A stretch of 11,857 nt of DNA from an uncultured Clostridia bacterium (lineage in GTDB: Bacteria > Bacillota_A > Clostridia > Oscillospirales > Oscillospiraceae): positions 1 to 11,857 of the forward strand of contig CAMGMW010000021.1 of assembly GCA_946059285.1 (NCBI GenBank), read 5' to 3'. The notes below the pieces were generated by a model. It was not told the origin of the DNA, made no database searches, and worked only from the letters and a program-made list of their open reading frames with translations. Shown one piece after another: positions 1-9,053 of the stretch. The position numbers and the translations under genes are program-made. Each line of letters starts with the position of its first letter. The first letter of the stretch is position 1.

Positions 1-63
1 TTCCCTTTCACACTTTCCTTCCCTCCGTCATACGCAGCCGGATCGTTTTTTGACACTCTGCGA

Positions 64-93
64 AAGCGGGAACGGCGTGAGCCGTTCCCGCTT
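64..93 (-). terminator. Hairpin downstream of uvrB, probable operon terminator
   Basis: The arms at 64-76 and 81-93 pair perfectly over 13 bp around a 4-base loop and are mostly G and C. The hairpin lies 114 bp beyond the uvrB stop, in the direction the repair operon is read. The base run after it on the minus strand (CTTTCG) is only a weak U-tract, so it may be an inefficient terminator, an RNA 3'-end stabiliser, or may serve a converging gene outside the window. The rest of 1-206 shows no gene I can support. A run on the minus strand that stays open to the window edge near position 11 is too short to judge. Confidence 0.55.
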
Positions 94-206
94 CCATATT
101 CGTGCGTGGCGCAGCGCTTGAAAGCCCGTTTCTGACAAAATCCAGCAGATTGCCGTAAGCACTGCGAATTTTTCCGCGAAACAGCACGCCCGTCCTGCGC
201 GAGCGG

Positions 207-2168
207 TTATTTTTCGCCCCGCAGCTCGATGATGCGGTCGCGCAGGACGGCGGCGTATTCGTATTCCATCATTCTGGCGGCGGCACGCATTTCCTTTTCC
301 AGCCGTGCGATCTCCCGTTCCCGCTCGACTTTCGTCATCTTCACGCCGTCGGCGCGAGCTGTCTCAGCACCCGACTGCGTGATCTCGATCAGTTCACGCA
401 CATCCTTGATGATGGTTTTGGGTACGATGCCGTGTGCCTTGTTGTACGCGTCCTGTATTCTGCGGCGGCGGTTTGTCTCGTCAATGGCGGCGCGCATAGC
501 GGAAGTGATCTTGTCCGCATACATGATGACCCGACCTTCTGCGTTTCTGGCAGCACGTCCGATGGTCTGAATCAGGCTGGTCTCACTGCGCAGGAAGCCC
601 TCCTTGTCCGCATCCAGAATGGCCACCAAAGAGACTTCGGGCAGATCCAAACCTTCGCGGAGCAGGTTAATGCCAACCAGCACGTCAAATTTTGCCATGC
701 GCAGGTCCCGCAGAATTTCCATCCGCTCCAGCGCGGCAATGTCCGAGTGCATATACCGCACGCGGATCCCTGCCTTTAGCAGATAGGAGGTCAGATCCTC
801 CGCCATTTTTTTGGTCAGCGTGGTGACCAACACTCGCTCATTGCGCGCTACGACGCGGTTACCTTCACCGATCAGGTCGTCAATCTGTCCCTCGATGGGG
901 CGCACATCCACTTCCGGATCCAGCAGACCGGTGGGACGGATGACCTGCTCGGCGATCCGTCCGGCGCGCTCCCGCTCAAATTCGGCGGGTGTCGCCGAAA
1001 CGTAGATTGCCTGATGGATTTTCGCCTGAAATTCGTCGAACATCAGAGGACGGTTGTCAAAGGCGCTGGGCAGACGGAAACCGTAGTCCACCAGGCTTTC
1101 CTTGCGGCTGCGGTCGCCAGCATACATAGCACGCACTTGCGGCAATGTAACATGGCTTTCATCCACAAACAGAATGAAGTCCTCCGGGAAGTAGTCCAAG
1201 AGGGTCATGGGCGGCGTACCGGGTGCGCGCCCGGAGATCACGCGGGAATAGTTTTCAATGCCGCTGCAAAAGCCGATCTCCTGCAGCATCTCGATATCAT
1301 ACATCGTCCGCTGGCGGATGCGCTGTGCTTCGAGCAGTCGGTCGTGCGCCTTGAACCACGCCTCGCGCTCCTCCATTTCTTTCTCGATCTCCAGAATTGC
1401 CCGGTTCATCTTTTCGCGGGAGGCAACATAGTGAGATGCGGGATAGATGGCGACGTGACTGACGACCCGCTCGGGCATACCGGTGACGGCGTTAATTTCG
1501 GAGATGCGGTCAACCTCATCGCCGAAAAACTCTACACGGATGGCGCGTCCCGACCAGTAAACGGGATAAATCTCGACAGTATCTCCGCGCACGCGGAAGG
1601 TGTTTCGCGTGAAATTGAGGTCATTGCGCTCGTAGCGGATCTCTACCAGCTTTTTCATCAGCTCCACAGGGGACTTTTCCATGCCGGTGCGCAGGGAAAT
1701 GACCATGTTTTTATAGTCGATAGGGTCGCCCAGACCGTAGATGCAGGACACCGAGGAGACGACGATCACGTCCCGCCGTTCGAACAGAGAGGATGTGGCG
1801 CTGTGGCGCAGACGCTCGATCTCGTCGTTAACGGAGGAGTCCTTTTCAATATAGGTGTCGGTATGGGCGATATACGCCTCCGGCTGATAGTAATCGTAGT
1901 AGGAGATAAAGTACTCAACGGCGTTTTCCGGGAAAAACTCCCGAAACTCGCTGCAAAGCTGGGCGGCCAGCGTCTTATTATGCGCCAGAACCAGCGTGGG
2001 GCGGTTGAGATTGGCGATGATGGACGCCATGGTGAAGGTCTTGCCGGAGCCGGTCACACCAAGAAGCACCTGCTCCCGCAGACCGTTTTTCAGTCCCTCC
2101 GTCAGGGCTTGGATCGCCTCCGGCTGGTCGCCGGTGGGCTGATACGGCGCGTGCAGCTTAAAATCCAT
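207..2168 (-). CDS. uvrB: UvrABC excinuclease subunit B
   Basis: This is UvrB, the helicase-like subunit that UvrA loads onto damaged DNA. It verifies the lesion and then recruits UvrC for the dual incision of nucleotide excision repair. The 653-residue length is normal. Visible parts in order are Walker A GVTGSGKT (37-44), the Tyr-rich start of the damage-probing beta-hairpin ([10 protein letters not shown], 91-100), the Walker B/DEAD-like box DESH (336-339), SAT (391-393), the helicase C-terminal motifs around [12 protein letters not shown] (499-510) and QTIGRAARN (534-542), and a C-terminal UVR motif (about 612-648) that contacts UvrC. A GGAGG at 2174-2178 lies 5 bases before the ATG, which supports this start. 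It is the last gene of the uvrA-radC-uvrB run, 11 bp after the radC stop. Nothing looks degraded. The identification is secure. Confidence 0.98.
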   Translation of the reverse strand: MDFKLHAPYQPTGDQPEAIQALTEGLKNGLREQVLLGVTGSGKTFTMASIIANLNRPTLVLAHNKTLAAQLCSEFREFFPENAVEYFISYYDYYQPEAYIAHTDTYIEKDSSVNDEIERLRHSATSSLFERRDVIVVSSVSCIYGLGDPIDYKNMVISLRTGMEKSPVELMKKLVEIRYERNDLNFTRNTFRVRGDTVEIYPVYWSGRAIRVEFFGDEVDRISEINAVTGMPERVVSHVAIYPASHYVASREKMNRAILEIEKEMEEREAWFKAHDRLLEAQRIRQRTMYDIEMLQEIGFCSGIENYSRVISGRAPGTPPMTLLDYFPEDFILFVDESHVTLPQVRAMYAGDRSRKESLVDYGFRLPSAFDNRPLMFDEFQAKIHQAIYVSATPAEFERERAGRIAEQVIRPTGLLDPEVDVRPIEGQIDDLIGEGNRVVARNERVLVTTLTKKMAEDLTSYLLKAGIRVRYMHSDIAALERMEILRDLRMAKFDVLVGINLLREGLDLPEVSLVAILDADKEGFLRSETSLIQTIGRAARNAEGRVIMYADKITSAMRAAIDETNRRRRIQDAYNKAHGIVPKTIIKDVRELIEITQSGAETARADGVKMTKVEREREIARLEKEMRAAARMMEYEYAAVLRDRIIELRGEK

Positions 2169-2179
2169 ACAAACCTCCG

Positions 2180-2833
2180 CTATTTCAGATAACCGCTGTC
2201 CCGCATGGAGACAAAATCATCGTCGGCAATGACAATATGGTCCAGCAGGATCATGTCGAGTACGTCCAGCGCGCCCCGCAGACGGCGGGTCAACTCGACA
2301 TCCTCCGGGGACGGCAATGCGATCCCCGACGGATGATTATGGGCAAGCACCACGCCGGTGGCATTGGAGGAGATTGCCTCCTGCACCAGCTTCCGCATAG
2401 GGACGCTGGCGGAATTGACACTGCCATGCCCAATCAGACGGCACGAAAGCACCTTCCCCGTGGCATCCAAGGTCAGAAGATAGACAATTTCCTCTTGCAC
2501 GCCATAGAAATATGGCAGCAGAAAATCACCGAAAGCGGCGCTGTCTGTCAGGCGTGTTTCTCCGTTGACACGGGAGAGGAAATAGCGACGATGCAGCTCC
2601 GGCACCAGCCGCAGCAGCAGAACATCATCCTCTTTTATACCGTCAACGGCGGCAAGGACTTCCGGCTGTGCTTCCAGCAGCGCGGCCAGATTGGAAAACT
2701 GCGCCAGCAGACGTGCGGCGAGGGCGTGCGCCTCCTCCGGCGTGGTGGAAAATCGCAGCAGCAGTTCCAGAAGCTCTGTTTCCGTCAGAGAGTCTGGGTC
2801 GCGGAGCAGGAAGCGGCGGGACAAACGATCCAT
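2180..2833 (-). CDS. radC: RadC-like JAB/MPN domain protein (UPF0758 family)
   Basis: This is a RadC/UPF0758 family protein of 217 residues, close to the family's usual length. The N-terminal half is helical and carries a degenerate helix-hairpin-helix (around VDGIKEDD, 63-70). The C-terminal half has the JAMM metal-binding signature: glutamates at 114-115, H165-N-H167-P-S-G, S175 and D178. These are the residues that bind zinc in JAB/MPN metalloproteases. Despite the name, a repair role for RadC is not established; the original E. coli radC phenotype was later traced to another gene, and the biochemical function is unknown. Its position between uvrA and uvrB suggests co-expression with excision repair, but that is an inference from context. 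AGGAGG at 2841-2846 lies 7 bases before the ATG. All expected metal ligands are present. Confidence 0.93.
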   Translation of the reverse strand: MDRLSRRFLLRDPDSLTETELLELLLRFSTTPEEAHALAARLLAQFSNLAALLEAQPEVLAAVDGIKEDDVLLLRLVPELHRRYFLSRVNGETRLTDSAAFGDFLLPYFYGVQEEIVYLLTLDATGKVLSCRLIGHGSVNSASVPMRKLVQEAISSNATGVVLAHNHPSGIALPSPEDVELTRRLRGALDVLDMILLDHIVIADDDFVSMRDSGYLK

Positions 2834-2849
2834 AGGAAACCCTCCTGTG

Positions 2850-5672
2850 TCAAAGGACTTTTTTCAAATATTGCCCGGTAAAGGAGTCGGGGCAGGCGGT
2901 GATTGTCTCTGGTGTGCCACAGGCGACAATCTTTCCGCCGCCATCACCGCCCTCCGGTCCGAGGTCAATGATGTAGTCGGCAGTTTTGATCACGTCCAGA
3001 TTGTGCTCGATGACCAACACGGTATTCCCCGCGTCCACCAGCTTTTGCAGTACTTGCAGCAGTTTGTCCACGTCGTACATATGCAGACCGGTGGTCGGCT
3101 CATCAAGGATATACATGGTGCGTCCGGTGGCGCGGCGGGAAAGCTCTGTTGCCAGCTTGACGCGCTGCGCCTCACCGCCGGAAAGGGTGGTCGAGCTTTG
3201 TCCGAGACGGATGTAGCCCAGACCGACCTGTACCAGTGTTTCCACCTTATCCCGGATGCGCGGCAGGTTTTCAAAAAACTCCAGCGCCTCGTCAGCGGTC
3301 ATTTCCAGTACGTCTGCGATGGATTTGCCACGATAGAGTACCTCCAGCGTTTCGCGATTGTACCGCTTGCCGCGGCACACGTCGCAGGGGACATAGACAT
3401 CCGGCAGGAAGTGCATTTCGATTTTGACCAGACCATCGCCGCAGCACGCCTCGCAGCGGCCGCCCTTAACATTGAAGGAAAAGCGTCCTGACCCATAGCC
3501 CCTGGATCTGGCATCCGCGGTGGAGGCAAACAAATCTCGGATGTCGGAAAACAGCCCGGTATAGGTGGCGGGATTGGAGCGAGGCGTACGCCCGATGGGG
3601 CTTTGGTCAATGACGATGACCTTGTCCAGCGCCTCAATGCCCTCGAAATGTCCGTGCTTTCCCGCACGGACGCGGGCATGATTCAGCGTCGCGGAGAGTT
3701 TTTTTGAAATAATTTCGTTGACTAGCGAAGACTTGCCGGAGCCGGAGACGCCGGTGACGCAGGTGAGGGTACCAAGCGGGATGGAGACATCCACATGATC
3801 CAGATTGTTTTCCTGACAGTCATAGACCCTGAGAAACTTTCCGTTGCCGCTGCGCCGATGGGCGGGCACGGGAATTTTCCGCTGCCCGGACAGGTATTGT
3901 CCCGTCAGGCTTTCCGGTGTGTCGATGATATCCTGCAGGCTCCCCTTTGCGACGATCTCGCCGCCGTGAATGCCGGCGTAGGGACCGACATCCACAATGT
4001 AGTCCGCGGCGCGGATGGTGTCCTCGTCATGCTCCACCACAATCAGGGTGTTGCCCAGATCCCGCAGGTGGCGCAGTGTTTCCAGCAGACGGTCGTTATC
4101 CCGCTGGTGCAGACCGATGCTTGGTTCGTCCAGAATATACAGTACGCCCATCAGAGATGAGCCGATCTGCGTGGCGAGGCGGATGCGCTGCGCCTCGCCG
4201 CCGGAAAGCGTCCCGGCGGAGCGGGAAAGCGTCAGATATTGCAGACCGACGCTCTGCAGGAAGCCAAGCCGCGCACGAATTTCGCGCAGAATCTGCTCTG
4301 CGATTACAGCCTGAGAGCCCTCCAACTGCAGACCGTCCAAAAATTCAAGCGCTTTCGTCACCGAAAGGTCACAGAACTGTGTAATGGACAGCCCTCCGAC
4401 GGTGACGGCGCGGGAAATGTCGGAAAGACGGTCGCCGTGGCAGTGCGGGCAGGGAGAGGTGGTCATATATTCCTCCAGCTCCTTACGCATGGCGTCCGAC
4501 TGCGTCTCCCGCACGCGGCGTTCAATGTTGGGGATAATCCCCTCGAACGCCTGTTCCAGCGTGCCGCGCCCGTTGCCGCGCTCGTAGTGCAGTTGCAGCT
4601 TTTCGCCCTTTGTGCCGTAGAGAATGACCCGCAGCGCCTCCTGCGGCAGCGACTTGATGGGGACTTGCAGGCTGAAACGGTATTTCAGTGCCAGTGCTTC
4701 AAAATACATCCGGGCAATGGAGTCGTTTTTGATGTTGCCCCAGCCGCTGGCTTGGATGCCGCCATCATAGATCGACAGCTCCGGATCGGGAATCACAAGC
4801 TGAGGATCGACTTTCAGACGAAAGCCGAGACCGGAACACTCCGGACAGGCGCCCATGGGATTGTTGAAAGAAAACATCCGGGGCGACAGCTCCGGCATGG
4901 ACACGCCGCAGTCATCGCAGGCGTAATTACGGGAAAAAAGAGTCTCCTCGTCGGTATCGGGACAGTGGATGATCACCAGGCCGCCAGAATGGGACAGGGC
5001 GGTCTCGATGGAGTCGGTAAGACGGCGGGTAATATCCCCGCGCAGCACCAGCCGATCCACCACAAGCTCAATGTGGTGCTTTTTGTTCTTATCGAGCGTG
5101 ATCTCCTCACTCAAATCGTACGCAATACCATCCACGCGGACGCGGGCAAAGCCACCTTTCCGGGCGTCTTCAAGCAGCTTGACATGCTCGCCCTTCTTGC
5201 CCCGCACAATGGGGGAAAGCACCTGAAACCGGCTCCCCTCCGGCATGGTAAGGACCTTGTCCACGATCTGATCGATGGTCTGGCGGCGGATCTCCCGACC
5301 GCATTTTGGACAGTGCGGAACGCCCACCCGTGCCCACAGCAGGCGAAGATAGTCGTAGATTTCCGTCACTGTGCCAACGGTGGAGCGGGGATTTTTCGAG
5401 GTGGTTTTCTGGTCGATGGAGATGGCGGGAGACAGACCCTCGATCAGGTCTACGTCCGGCTTGTCCATCTGCCCCAAAAACTGGCGCACATAGGCGGAAA
5501 GCGACTCCACATAGCGCCGCCGGCCCTCGGCATAGATGGTATCAAACGCAAGGGACGACTTTCCGGAGCCGGACAGTCCCGTGAACACACACAGGGAGTC
5601 CCGCGGCAATTCGATGTCCACGTTTTTCAGATTGTTTTCTCTTGCGCCCTTGACGAGAATGGAATTTCGCAT
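2850..5672 (-). CDS. uvrA: UvrABC excinuclease subunit A
   Basis: This is UvrA, the dimeric ABC-type ATPase that scans DNA for distortions and hands the lesion to UvrB. From the chosen ATG it has 940 residues, standard for the family. Visible parts are Walker A GLSGSGKS (32-39), a first zinc module (C252, C255, C276, C279), signature LSGGE (489-493) with Walker B ILDEP (513-517), a second Walker A GVSGSGKS (641-648), the second zinc finger (C740, C743, C763, C766), and a second signature LSGGE (830-834) and Walker B (855-859). C744 adds an extra Cys next to a zinc ligand. The frame stays open upstream to 5873, but that 67-residue extension does not resemble UvrA and would overlap the promoter. 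GGAGG at 5680-5684 lies 7 bases before the ATG at 5672, and the residues [17 protein letters not shown] match the usual start. It is the first gene of the repair operon, 16 bp ahead of radC. Confidence 0.98.
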   Translation of the reverse strand: MRNSILVKGARENNLKNVDIELPRDSLCVFTGLSGSGKSSLAFDTIYAEGRRRYVESLSAYVRQFLGQMDKPDVDLIEGLSPAISIDQKTTSKNPRSTVGTVTEIYDYLRLLWARVGVPHCPKCGREIRRQTIDQIVDKVLTMPEGSRFQVLSPIVRGKKGEHVKLLEDARKGGFARVRVDGIAYDLSEEITLDKNKKHHIELVVDRLVLRGDITRRLTDSIETALSHSGGLVIIHCPDTDEETLFSRNYACDDCGVSMPELSPRMFSFNNPMGACPECSGLGFRLKVDPQLVIPDPELSIYDGGIQASGWGNIKNDSIARMYFEALALKYRFSLQVPIKSLPQEALRVILYGTKGEKLQLHYERGNGRGTLEQAFEGIIPNIERRVRETQSDAMRKELEEYMTTSPCPHCHGDRLSDISRAVTVGGLSITQFCDLSVTKALEFLDGLQLEGSQAVIAEQILREIRARLGFLQSVGLQYLTLSRSAGTLSGGEAQRIRLATQIGSSLMGVLYILDEPSIGLHQRDNDRLLETLRHLRDLGNTLIVVEHDEDTIRAADYIVDVGPYAGIHGGEIVAKGSLQDIIDTPESLTGQYLSGQRKIPVPAHRRSGNGKFLRVYDCQENNLDHVDVSIPLGTLTCVTGVSGSGKSSLVNEIISKKLSATLNHARVRAGKHGHFEGIEALDKVIVIDQSPIGRTPRSNPATYTGLFSDIRDLFASTADARSRGYGSGRFSFNVKGGRCEACCGDGLVKIEMHFLPDVYVPCDVCRGKRYNRETLEVLYRGKSIADVLEMTADEALEFFENLPRIRDKVETLVQVGLGYIRLGQSSTTLSGGEAQRVKLATELSRRATGRTMYILDEPTTGLHMYDVDKLLQVLQKLVDAGNTVLVIEHNLDVIKTADYIIDLGPEGGDGGGKIVACGTPETITACPDSFTGQYLKKVL

Positions 5673-5679
5673 AAAAGTG

Positions 5680-5684
5680 CCTCC
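5680..5684 (-). promoter_or_regulatory. Ribosome binding site that fixes the uvrA start
   Basis: GGAGG on the minus strand sits 7 bases before the ATG at 5672. It supports this start over the open upstream frame. CCTCC lies just upstream (plus-strand CCTCCAGGAGG at 5680-5690), so the site is self-complementary. The one-base spacer rules out a normal hairpin. Confidence 0.85.
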
Positions 5685-5705
5685 AGGAGGAATCTTTGAA
5701 TCTTT

Positions 5706-5734
5706 ATTATACCATGCTTTCCGCAGTACGACAA
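5706..5734 (-). promoter_or_regulatory. Promoter of the uvrA-radC-uvrB operon
   Basis: Read on the minus strand, the -35 box is TTGTCG (5729-5734) and the -10 box is TATAAT (5706-5711), 17 bp apart. TGG directly precedes the -10, giving an extended -10 (TGn). Transcription should start near 5699, leaving a leader of about 27 bases that contains the ribosome binding site. A 6-bp inverted repeat ACGACA/TGTCGT (5728-5733 and 5742-5747) covers the -35 and could be an operator. I do not see a Bacillus-type LexA box (CGAAC-N4-GTTCG). Confidence 0.85.
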
Positions 5735-5776
5735 TAGGAAATGTCGTGAAAACTTTCGGGGCGCGGAAATGTCCGG

Positions 5777-5805
5777 TTGCGTTTTTCAGAAAAATATTGT
5801 ATGAT
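5777..5805 (+). promoter_or_regulatory. Promoter of the kinase-like gene
   Basis: The -35 box is TTGCGT (5777-5782) and the -10 box is TATGAT (5800-5805), with the ideal 17-bp spacing. The predicted start near 5812 gives a leader of about 97 bases before the GTG at 5909. It diverges from the uvrA promoter, with 42 bp between the two -35 boxes. The region between contains two copies of GGAAATGTC. The leader shows no riboswitch or strong hairpin that I can recognise. Confidence 0.75.
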
Positions 5806-5908
5806 AAAATTGTGTCGAAAAATGGCAGTACAGGGATTTCCATGAAATAACTGTGTTTCCTGGTCAAAAACATGGCACCCTATACACAAAGAGCAGGGAG
5901 GCAGACAC

Positions 5909-6988
5909 GTGGAGGAACAGAGCAAGCAAATCTTGGATTTGGTATTACAACCCGCATTTTTGGCGGTAGACGGAATCATCAGATGGTGCAACAGCTATGC
6001 ACGCCCGCTGGTGGACGAGGGCACGGCCGTAGAGCGGCTGCTTGGAGAAAACATCGCGCTGTTTGACCTCTGGACGAGAGAGGACACGTTGTTACTTCCG
6101 ATGGAACTGGGCGGCGGGGAATACGATGTCTCCGTGCGGGCGCTGCAAGAGGGCACGCTATTCGTAGCGGAACGCCGGCTGGCGGAACTGGACACGGCGG
6201 CGCAGGCCATGGTGCATATCTCCGCCTGTTTGCGTAAACCGCTGCATGCCATGATGACGGCAGCGCGCGAACTGTTTGACCGTGTGGAGGAGGACCCGTG
6301 TGCTGCGGATGCCGCAGCGCAGCTTAATCGGACCATCTATCAGCTCTTGCGCCTGAGCGGGCAGATGTCCGACGGCGGTCGGCTCATGCAGCGGAGTGTG
6401 CAGGCGCACCGGAAACGGACAGAGCTAAAGCAGTATTTTGACGCGCTGGTGGATGAAATTCGTCCGCTGGTAGAGGCTGCCGGTCGGCGTTTGGAGTATA
6501 CGACGCTACCCCATGGCGTGCAGGGTTGGATCGACGGCGACCTGTTGGAGCGCGCAATTTATAATCTGGCGGCTAACGCCATGCAGTACACCCGTGAGGG
6601 CGGCGTGATCCGTCTTTCCATAGAGCGGGCAGGCAAGAAAATGCTGGCGATCCGGATGTCAGACAACGGAACGGGCGTCTCCCCGTCCGATATGGCACAT
6701 CTGTTTGAGCATTTTGCGGAGTCGGCGGGAGGCGACTCCCGCTGGGGGCTGGGCATGGGCTTGACGATGGTGCGCGAGATTGCCCGCCTTCACGGCGGAA
6801 CGGTGATGATCAGCGCGGGCAGCCGAGAGGGAACGACGGCGATGATTTCTGTCTCTTTGGCACCATGTGCAGACGAGCTGCGGACGCCGGTCCTGCACTA
6901 TGACTATTGCAGCGGACTGCATCACGGTCTGGTGGAGCTGTCCGGGTCGCTCCCGGCAAGGGAATACGATCCGGAGCAGGTGCGATAG
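5909..6988 (+). CDS. Soluble histidine-kinase-like ATPase lacking the phosphoacceptor His
   Basis: The protein has 359 residues and resembles a two-component sensor kinase, but has no membrane segment or signal peptide, so it should be cytosolic. Residues about 7-90 look like a PAS sensor domain (PAFLAVDGIIRWCNSYA at 15-31). A helical dimerisation-like region follows, then a HATPase_c domain with the N box (N219, N223), G1 box DNGTG (252-256), F box LFEHF (265-269) and G2 box GLGMG (280-284), all intact. In the H box, residues 105-112 read SACLRKPL where kinases have SHELRTPL, so alanine 106 replaces the histidine. H103 and H113 lie nearby but out of register. A tail of about 40 residues (318-359, rich in Tyr and His) follows the ATPase fold. 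The start is GTG: GGGAGG at 5896-5901 is 7 bases upstream, and an in-frame stop at 5843-5845 precedes it without another good start. No response regulator gene is adjacent. The ligand and partner are unknown. Confidence 0.85.
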   Translation: MEEQSKQILDLVLQPAFLAVDGIIRWCNSYARPLVDEGTAVERLLGENIALFDLWTREDTLLLPMELGGGEYDVSVRALQEGTLFVAERRLAELDTAAQAMVHISACLRKPLHAMMTAARELFDRVEEDPCAADAAAQLNRTIYQLLRLSGQMSDGGRLMQRSVQAHRKRTELKQYFDALVDEIRPLVEAAGRRLEYTTLPHGVQGWIDGDLLERAIYNLAANAMQYTREGGVIRLSIERAGKKMLAIRMSDNGTGVSPSDMAHLFEHFAESAGGDSRWGLGMGLTMVREIARLHGGTVMISAGSREGTTAMISVSLAPCADELRTPVLHYDYCSGLHHGLVELSGSLPAREYDPEQVR

Positions 6989-7021
6989 CAGAGCATACGA
7001 TCCAATGGAAGAATGGGTATT

Positions 7022-7055
7022 AAAAGTGGCAGTGCCGAACGGCACTGCCATTTTT
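7022..7055 (+). terminator. Bidirectional terminator between convergent genes
   Basis: TGGCAGTGCC (7027-7036) pairs perfectly with GGCACTGCCA (7041-7050) around a GAAC loop. TTTTT follows on the plus strand, and CTTTTA follows on the minus strand. It lies 38 bp after the kinase-like gene and about 80 bp beyond the stop of the convergent ABC operon, so one rho-independent hairpin probably ends both transcripts. The plus-strand direction has the better U-tract. Confidence 0.9.
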
Positions 7056-7135
7056 AAACCTCTTGTGCAAAAACCGAAGGATCTTTTACATGAAATTCCA
7101 TGGATACTTTGCACTCAGGAAGCACCGGAGGCGCA

Positions 7136-9052
7136 CTAGTGACTGACCGCGCCGGCATAGAGCTGATAATAGCGGCCCTTTTGGGCGATCAGATCGTCGT
7201 GGGTACCGCGCTCAATAATCCGTCCCTGCTCCAGCACCATGATACAGTCGGCGTTTCTGACGGTCGAAAGTCGGTGCGCGATGACAAATGTGGTTCTACC
7301 CTTCATCAGCTCATCCATGCCCGCCTGCACCAAGGCTTCCGTTCGGGTATCGATGGAGCTGGTCGCCTCATCCAGAATCAGCACAGGCGGGTCTGCAACG
7401 GCGGCGCGGGCGATGGCGAGCAGCTGTCTCTGCCCCTGCGAAAGATTTGCACCGTCTCCGGTCAGCATGGTGTCATAACCGTTGGGCAGACGGCGAATGA
7501 AGCTGTCTGCGTTGGCCTGCTTCGCGGCCGCGATGCATTCGTCGTCGGTAGCGTCCAGCCGTCCGTAGCGGATGTTTTCCATCACCGTTCCGGTGAACAA
7601 GTGCGTCTCCTGCAGGACGATGCCCAGCGAACGCCGCAGATCATCTTTTTTGATTTTGTTAATGTTAATGCCGTCATAACGGATTTTACCGTCGGCAATG
7701 TCATAGAAGCGATTGATCAGATTGGTGATAGTGGTCTTGCCGGCGCCGGTGGAACCGACAAAGGCGATCTTCTGACCGGGCGTGGCGTAAAGATCAATAT
7801 TGTGTAAGACGGTTTTTCCCGGAACATAGCCGAAATCCACATCGTCAAACACCACGTCGCCCGCCAGCTTCGTATAGGTTACGGTACCCTCCGCTTTATG
7901 CGGATGCTTCCATGCCCAGACGCCGGTACGCTCTTTTGTCTCGGTCAGTGTGCCGTCGGCAGCCTCCTTGACATTCACCAGTGTGACATAGCCCTCGTCG
8001 ACTTCAGGTGCTTCGTCCAGCATTTGAAATACACGTTCCGCGCCGGCCAGCGCCATGACCACGGAGTTGAGCTGTTGGCTGACCTGCGAGATGGGCTGGT
8101 TAAAGTTCCGGTTCAGGGTCATAAACGCACCGATGGTACCGAGGGACAGCCCCGCATAGCCGTTGATGGCAAGCGCGGCACCCAGCACTACACACAGCAC
8201 ATAACTCAGATGTCCGATTTGCGCGTTGACGGGCATTAGAATGTTGGCATACAGATGTGCCTTGCGGGAGCTTTGCCGTAATTTCTCATTCAATTCGCTA
8301 AAGCGGGCAAGGGCTTCCTGCTCATGGTTAAAGACCTTGACTACCTTCTGTCCTTCCATCATTTCCTCAATGTAGCCGTTGATCTCGCCCAGATCCTGCT
8401 GCTGCCGGACGAAGTATTTGCCGGAATTGCCGGCAATCTTTTTGGTCGCCAGCAGCATCAGCGCCACCATTGCCAATGTAATCAGGGTTAGGGGTACATT
8501 CAGGACGATCATGCTGACAAAAACACTGATAATGGTAATGACACTCGAAAACAGCTGGGGTATGCTCTGGGAGATGAACTGCCGCAGCGTGTCAATGTCG
8601 TTGGTGTAGATGGACATGATGTCGCCGTGCGCGTGGGTATCAAAATAGCGGATAGGCAGACGCTGCATATGGGAGAACAGCTCCTTGCGGAGATTGCGGA
8701 GCGTGCCTTGACCCACACTGATCATCAGGCGATTGTATGCCCAGGAGGAAAATACGCCGATTGCGTAGATCGTGCCGACCTGGATCAGCTGCAGCAGCAG
8801 CGGGCGGAAATCCGTGCTGCCGGACTCCAGCATTGGGACGATATAGGCATCATAGAGCTGCTTTTGGAACAGCGTGCCGTTCAGCTGCGCCAAAACCGTC
8901 AGAACAATGCATACCAGCGTTGCGAGACAGTGCCATTTATAGTACTTAAGCACCACACTGAGGGTACGGCGGAGCGTCTTGCCGGTGTTATGGGGACGTT
9001 CCTCCGCAAAAGCGCGCCGTCCGTCGGGACGGGCATTGCTGTGCTTTGCCAT
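7136..9052 (-). CDS. ABC exporter half-transporter, canonical subunit (YheH/BmrD, TM288-like)
   Basis: This is a fused membrane-plus-ATPase half-transporter of 638 residues. About six membrane helices span 41-315, followed by an ATPase domain from about 400. Catalytic motifs are complete: Walker A GSTGAGKT (433-440), signature LSQGQ (537-541), Walker B with catalytic Glu (D561, E562) and the switch His (H593). Between the two domains lies an extra segment (about 352-400, with WAWKHPH at 379-385) absent from classical exporters. I have seen this segment in related clostridial proteins. It should pair with the product of the gene just upstream to export drugs or lipid-like compounds; the substrate cannot be read from sequence. 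The ATG at 9052 follows the upstream TAA by one base (TAAAATG), with AGGAGG at 9062-9067 inside the upstream gene, so translation is probably coupled. The frame is open to 9319, but that would overlap the partner gene by more than 260 bp. Confidence 0.95.
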   Translation of the reverse strand: MAKHSNARPDGRRAFAEERPHNTGKTLRRTLSVVLKYYKWHCLATLVCIVLTVLAQLNGTLFQKQLYDAYIVPMLESGSTDFRPLLLQLIQVGTIYAIGVFSSWAYNRLMISVGQGTLRNLRKELFSHMQRLPIRYFDTHAHGDIMSIYTNDIDTLRQFISQSIPQLFSSVITIISVFVSMIVLNVPLTLITLAMVALMLLATKKIAGNSGKYFVRQQQDLGEINGYIEEMMEGQKVVKVFNHEQEALARFSELNEKLRQSSRKAHLYANILMPVNAQIGHLSYVLCVVLGAALAINGYAGLSLGTIGAFMTLNRNFNQPISQVSQQLNSVVMALAGAERVFQMLDEAPEVDEGYVTLVNVKEAADGTLTETKERTGVWAWKHPHKAEGTVTYTKLAGDVVFDDVDFGYVPGKTVLHNIDLYATPGQKIAFVGSTGAGKTTITNLINRFYDIADGKIRYDGININKIKKDDLRRSLGIVLQETHLFTGTVMENIRYGRLDATDDECIAAAKQANADSFIRRLPNGYDTMLTGDGANLSQGQRQLLAIARAAVADPPVLILDEATSSIDTRTEALVQAGMDELMKGRTTFVIAHRLSTVRNADCIMVLEQGRIIERGTHDDLIAQKGRYYQLYAGAVSH

Positions 9053-9053
9053 T

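Noticed and set aside
1..11. Possible GTG start of a further minus-strand gene, preceded by GGAGGGAAGG
   Set aside because: Only three codons lie inside the window, so it cannot be judged.
8..176. Minus-strand frame of about 60 codons after uvrB
   Set aside because: It reads straight through the 13-bp hairpin, has no ribosome binding site at its GTG and resembles no family.
1014..2192. Plus-strand open frame of 392 codons opposite uvrB
   Set aside because: Antisense to intact uvrB with no recognisable motif; a by-product of codon bias.
4239..5699. Plus-strand open frame of 486 codons opposite uvrA
   Set aside because: It is antisense to highly conserved uvrA, has low-complexity composition with no recognisable domain, and no convincing promoter. 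High-GC codon bias produces such frames.
5673..5873. Open upstream extension of the uvrA frame by 67 codons
   Set aside because: It covers the promoter and ribosome binding site, lacks similarity to UvrA N-termini, and a well-placed GGAGG precedes the ATG at 5672.
5872..6066. Short ATG frame overlapping the start of the kinase-like gene
   Set aside because: Its composition is unlike a real protein, and the GGGAGG site is positioned for the GTG at 5909 instead.
7065..7114. 7-bp inverted repeat GTGCAAA/TTTGCAC in the convergent intergenic region
   Set aside because: Long spacer, no promoter nearby and a better-supported terminator next to it; chance is a sufficient explanation.
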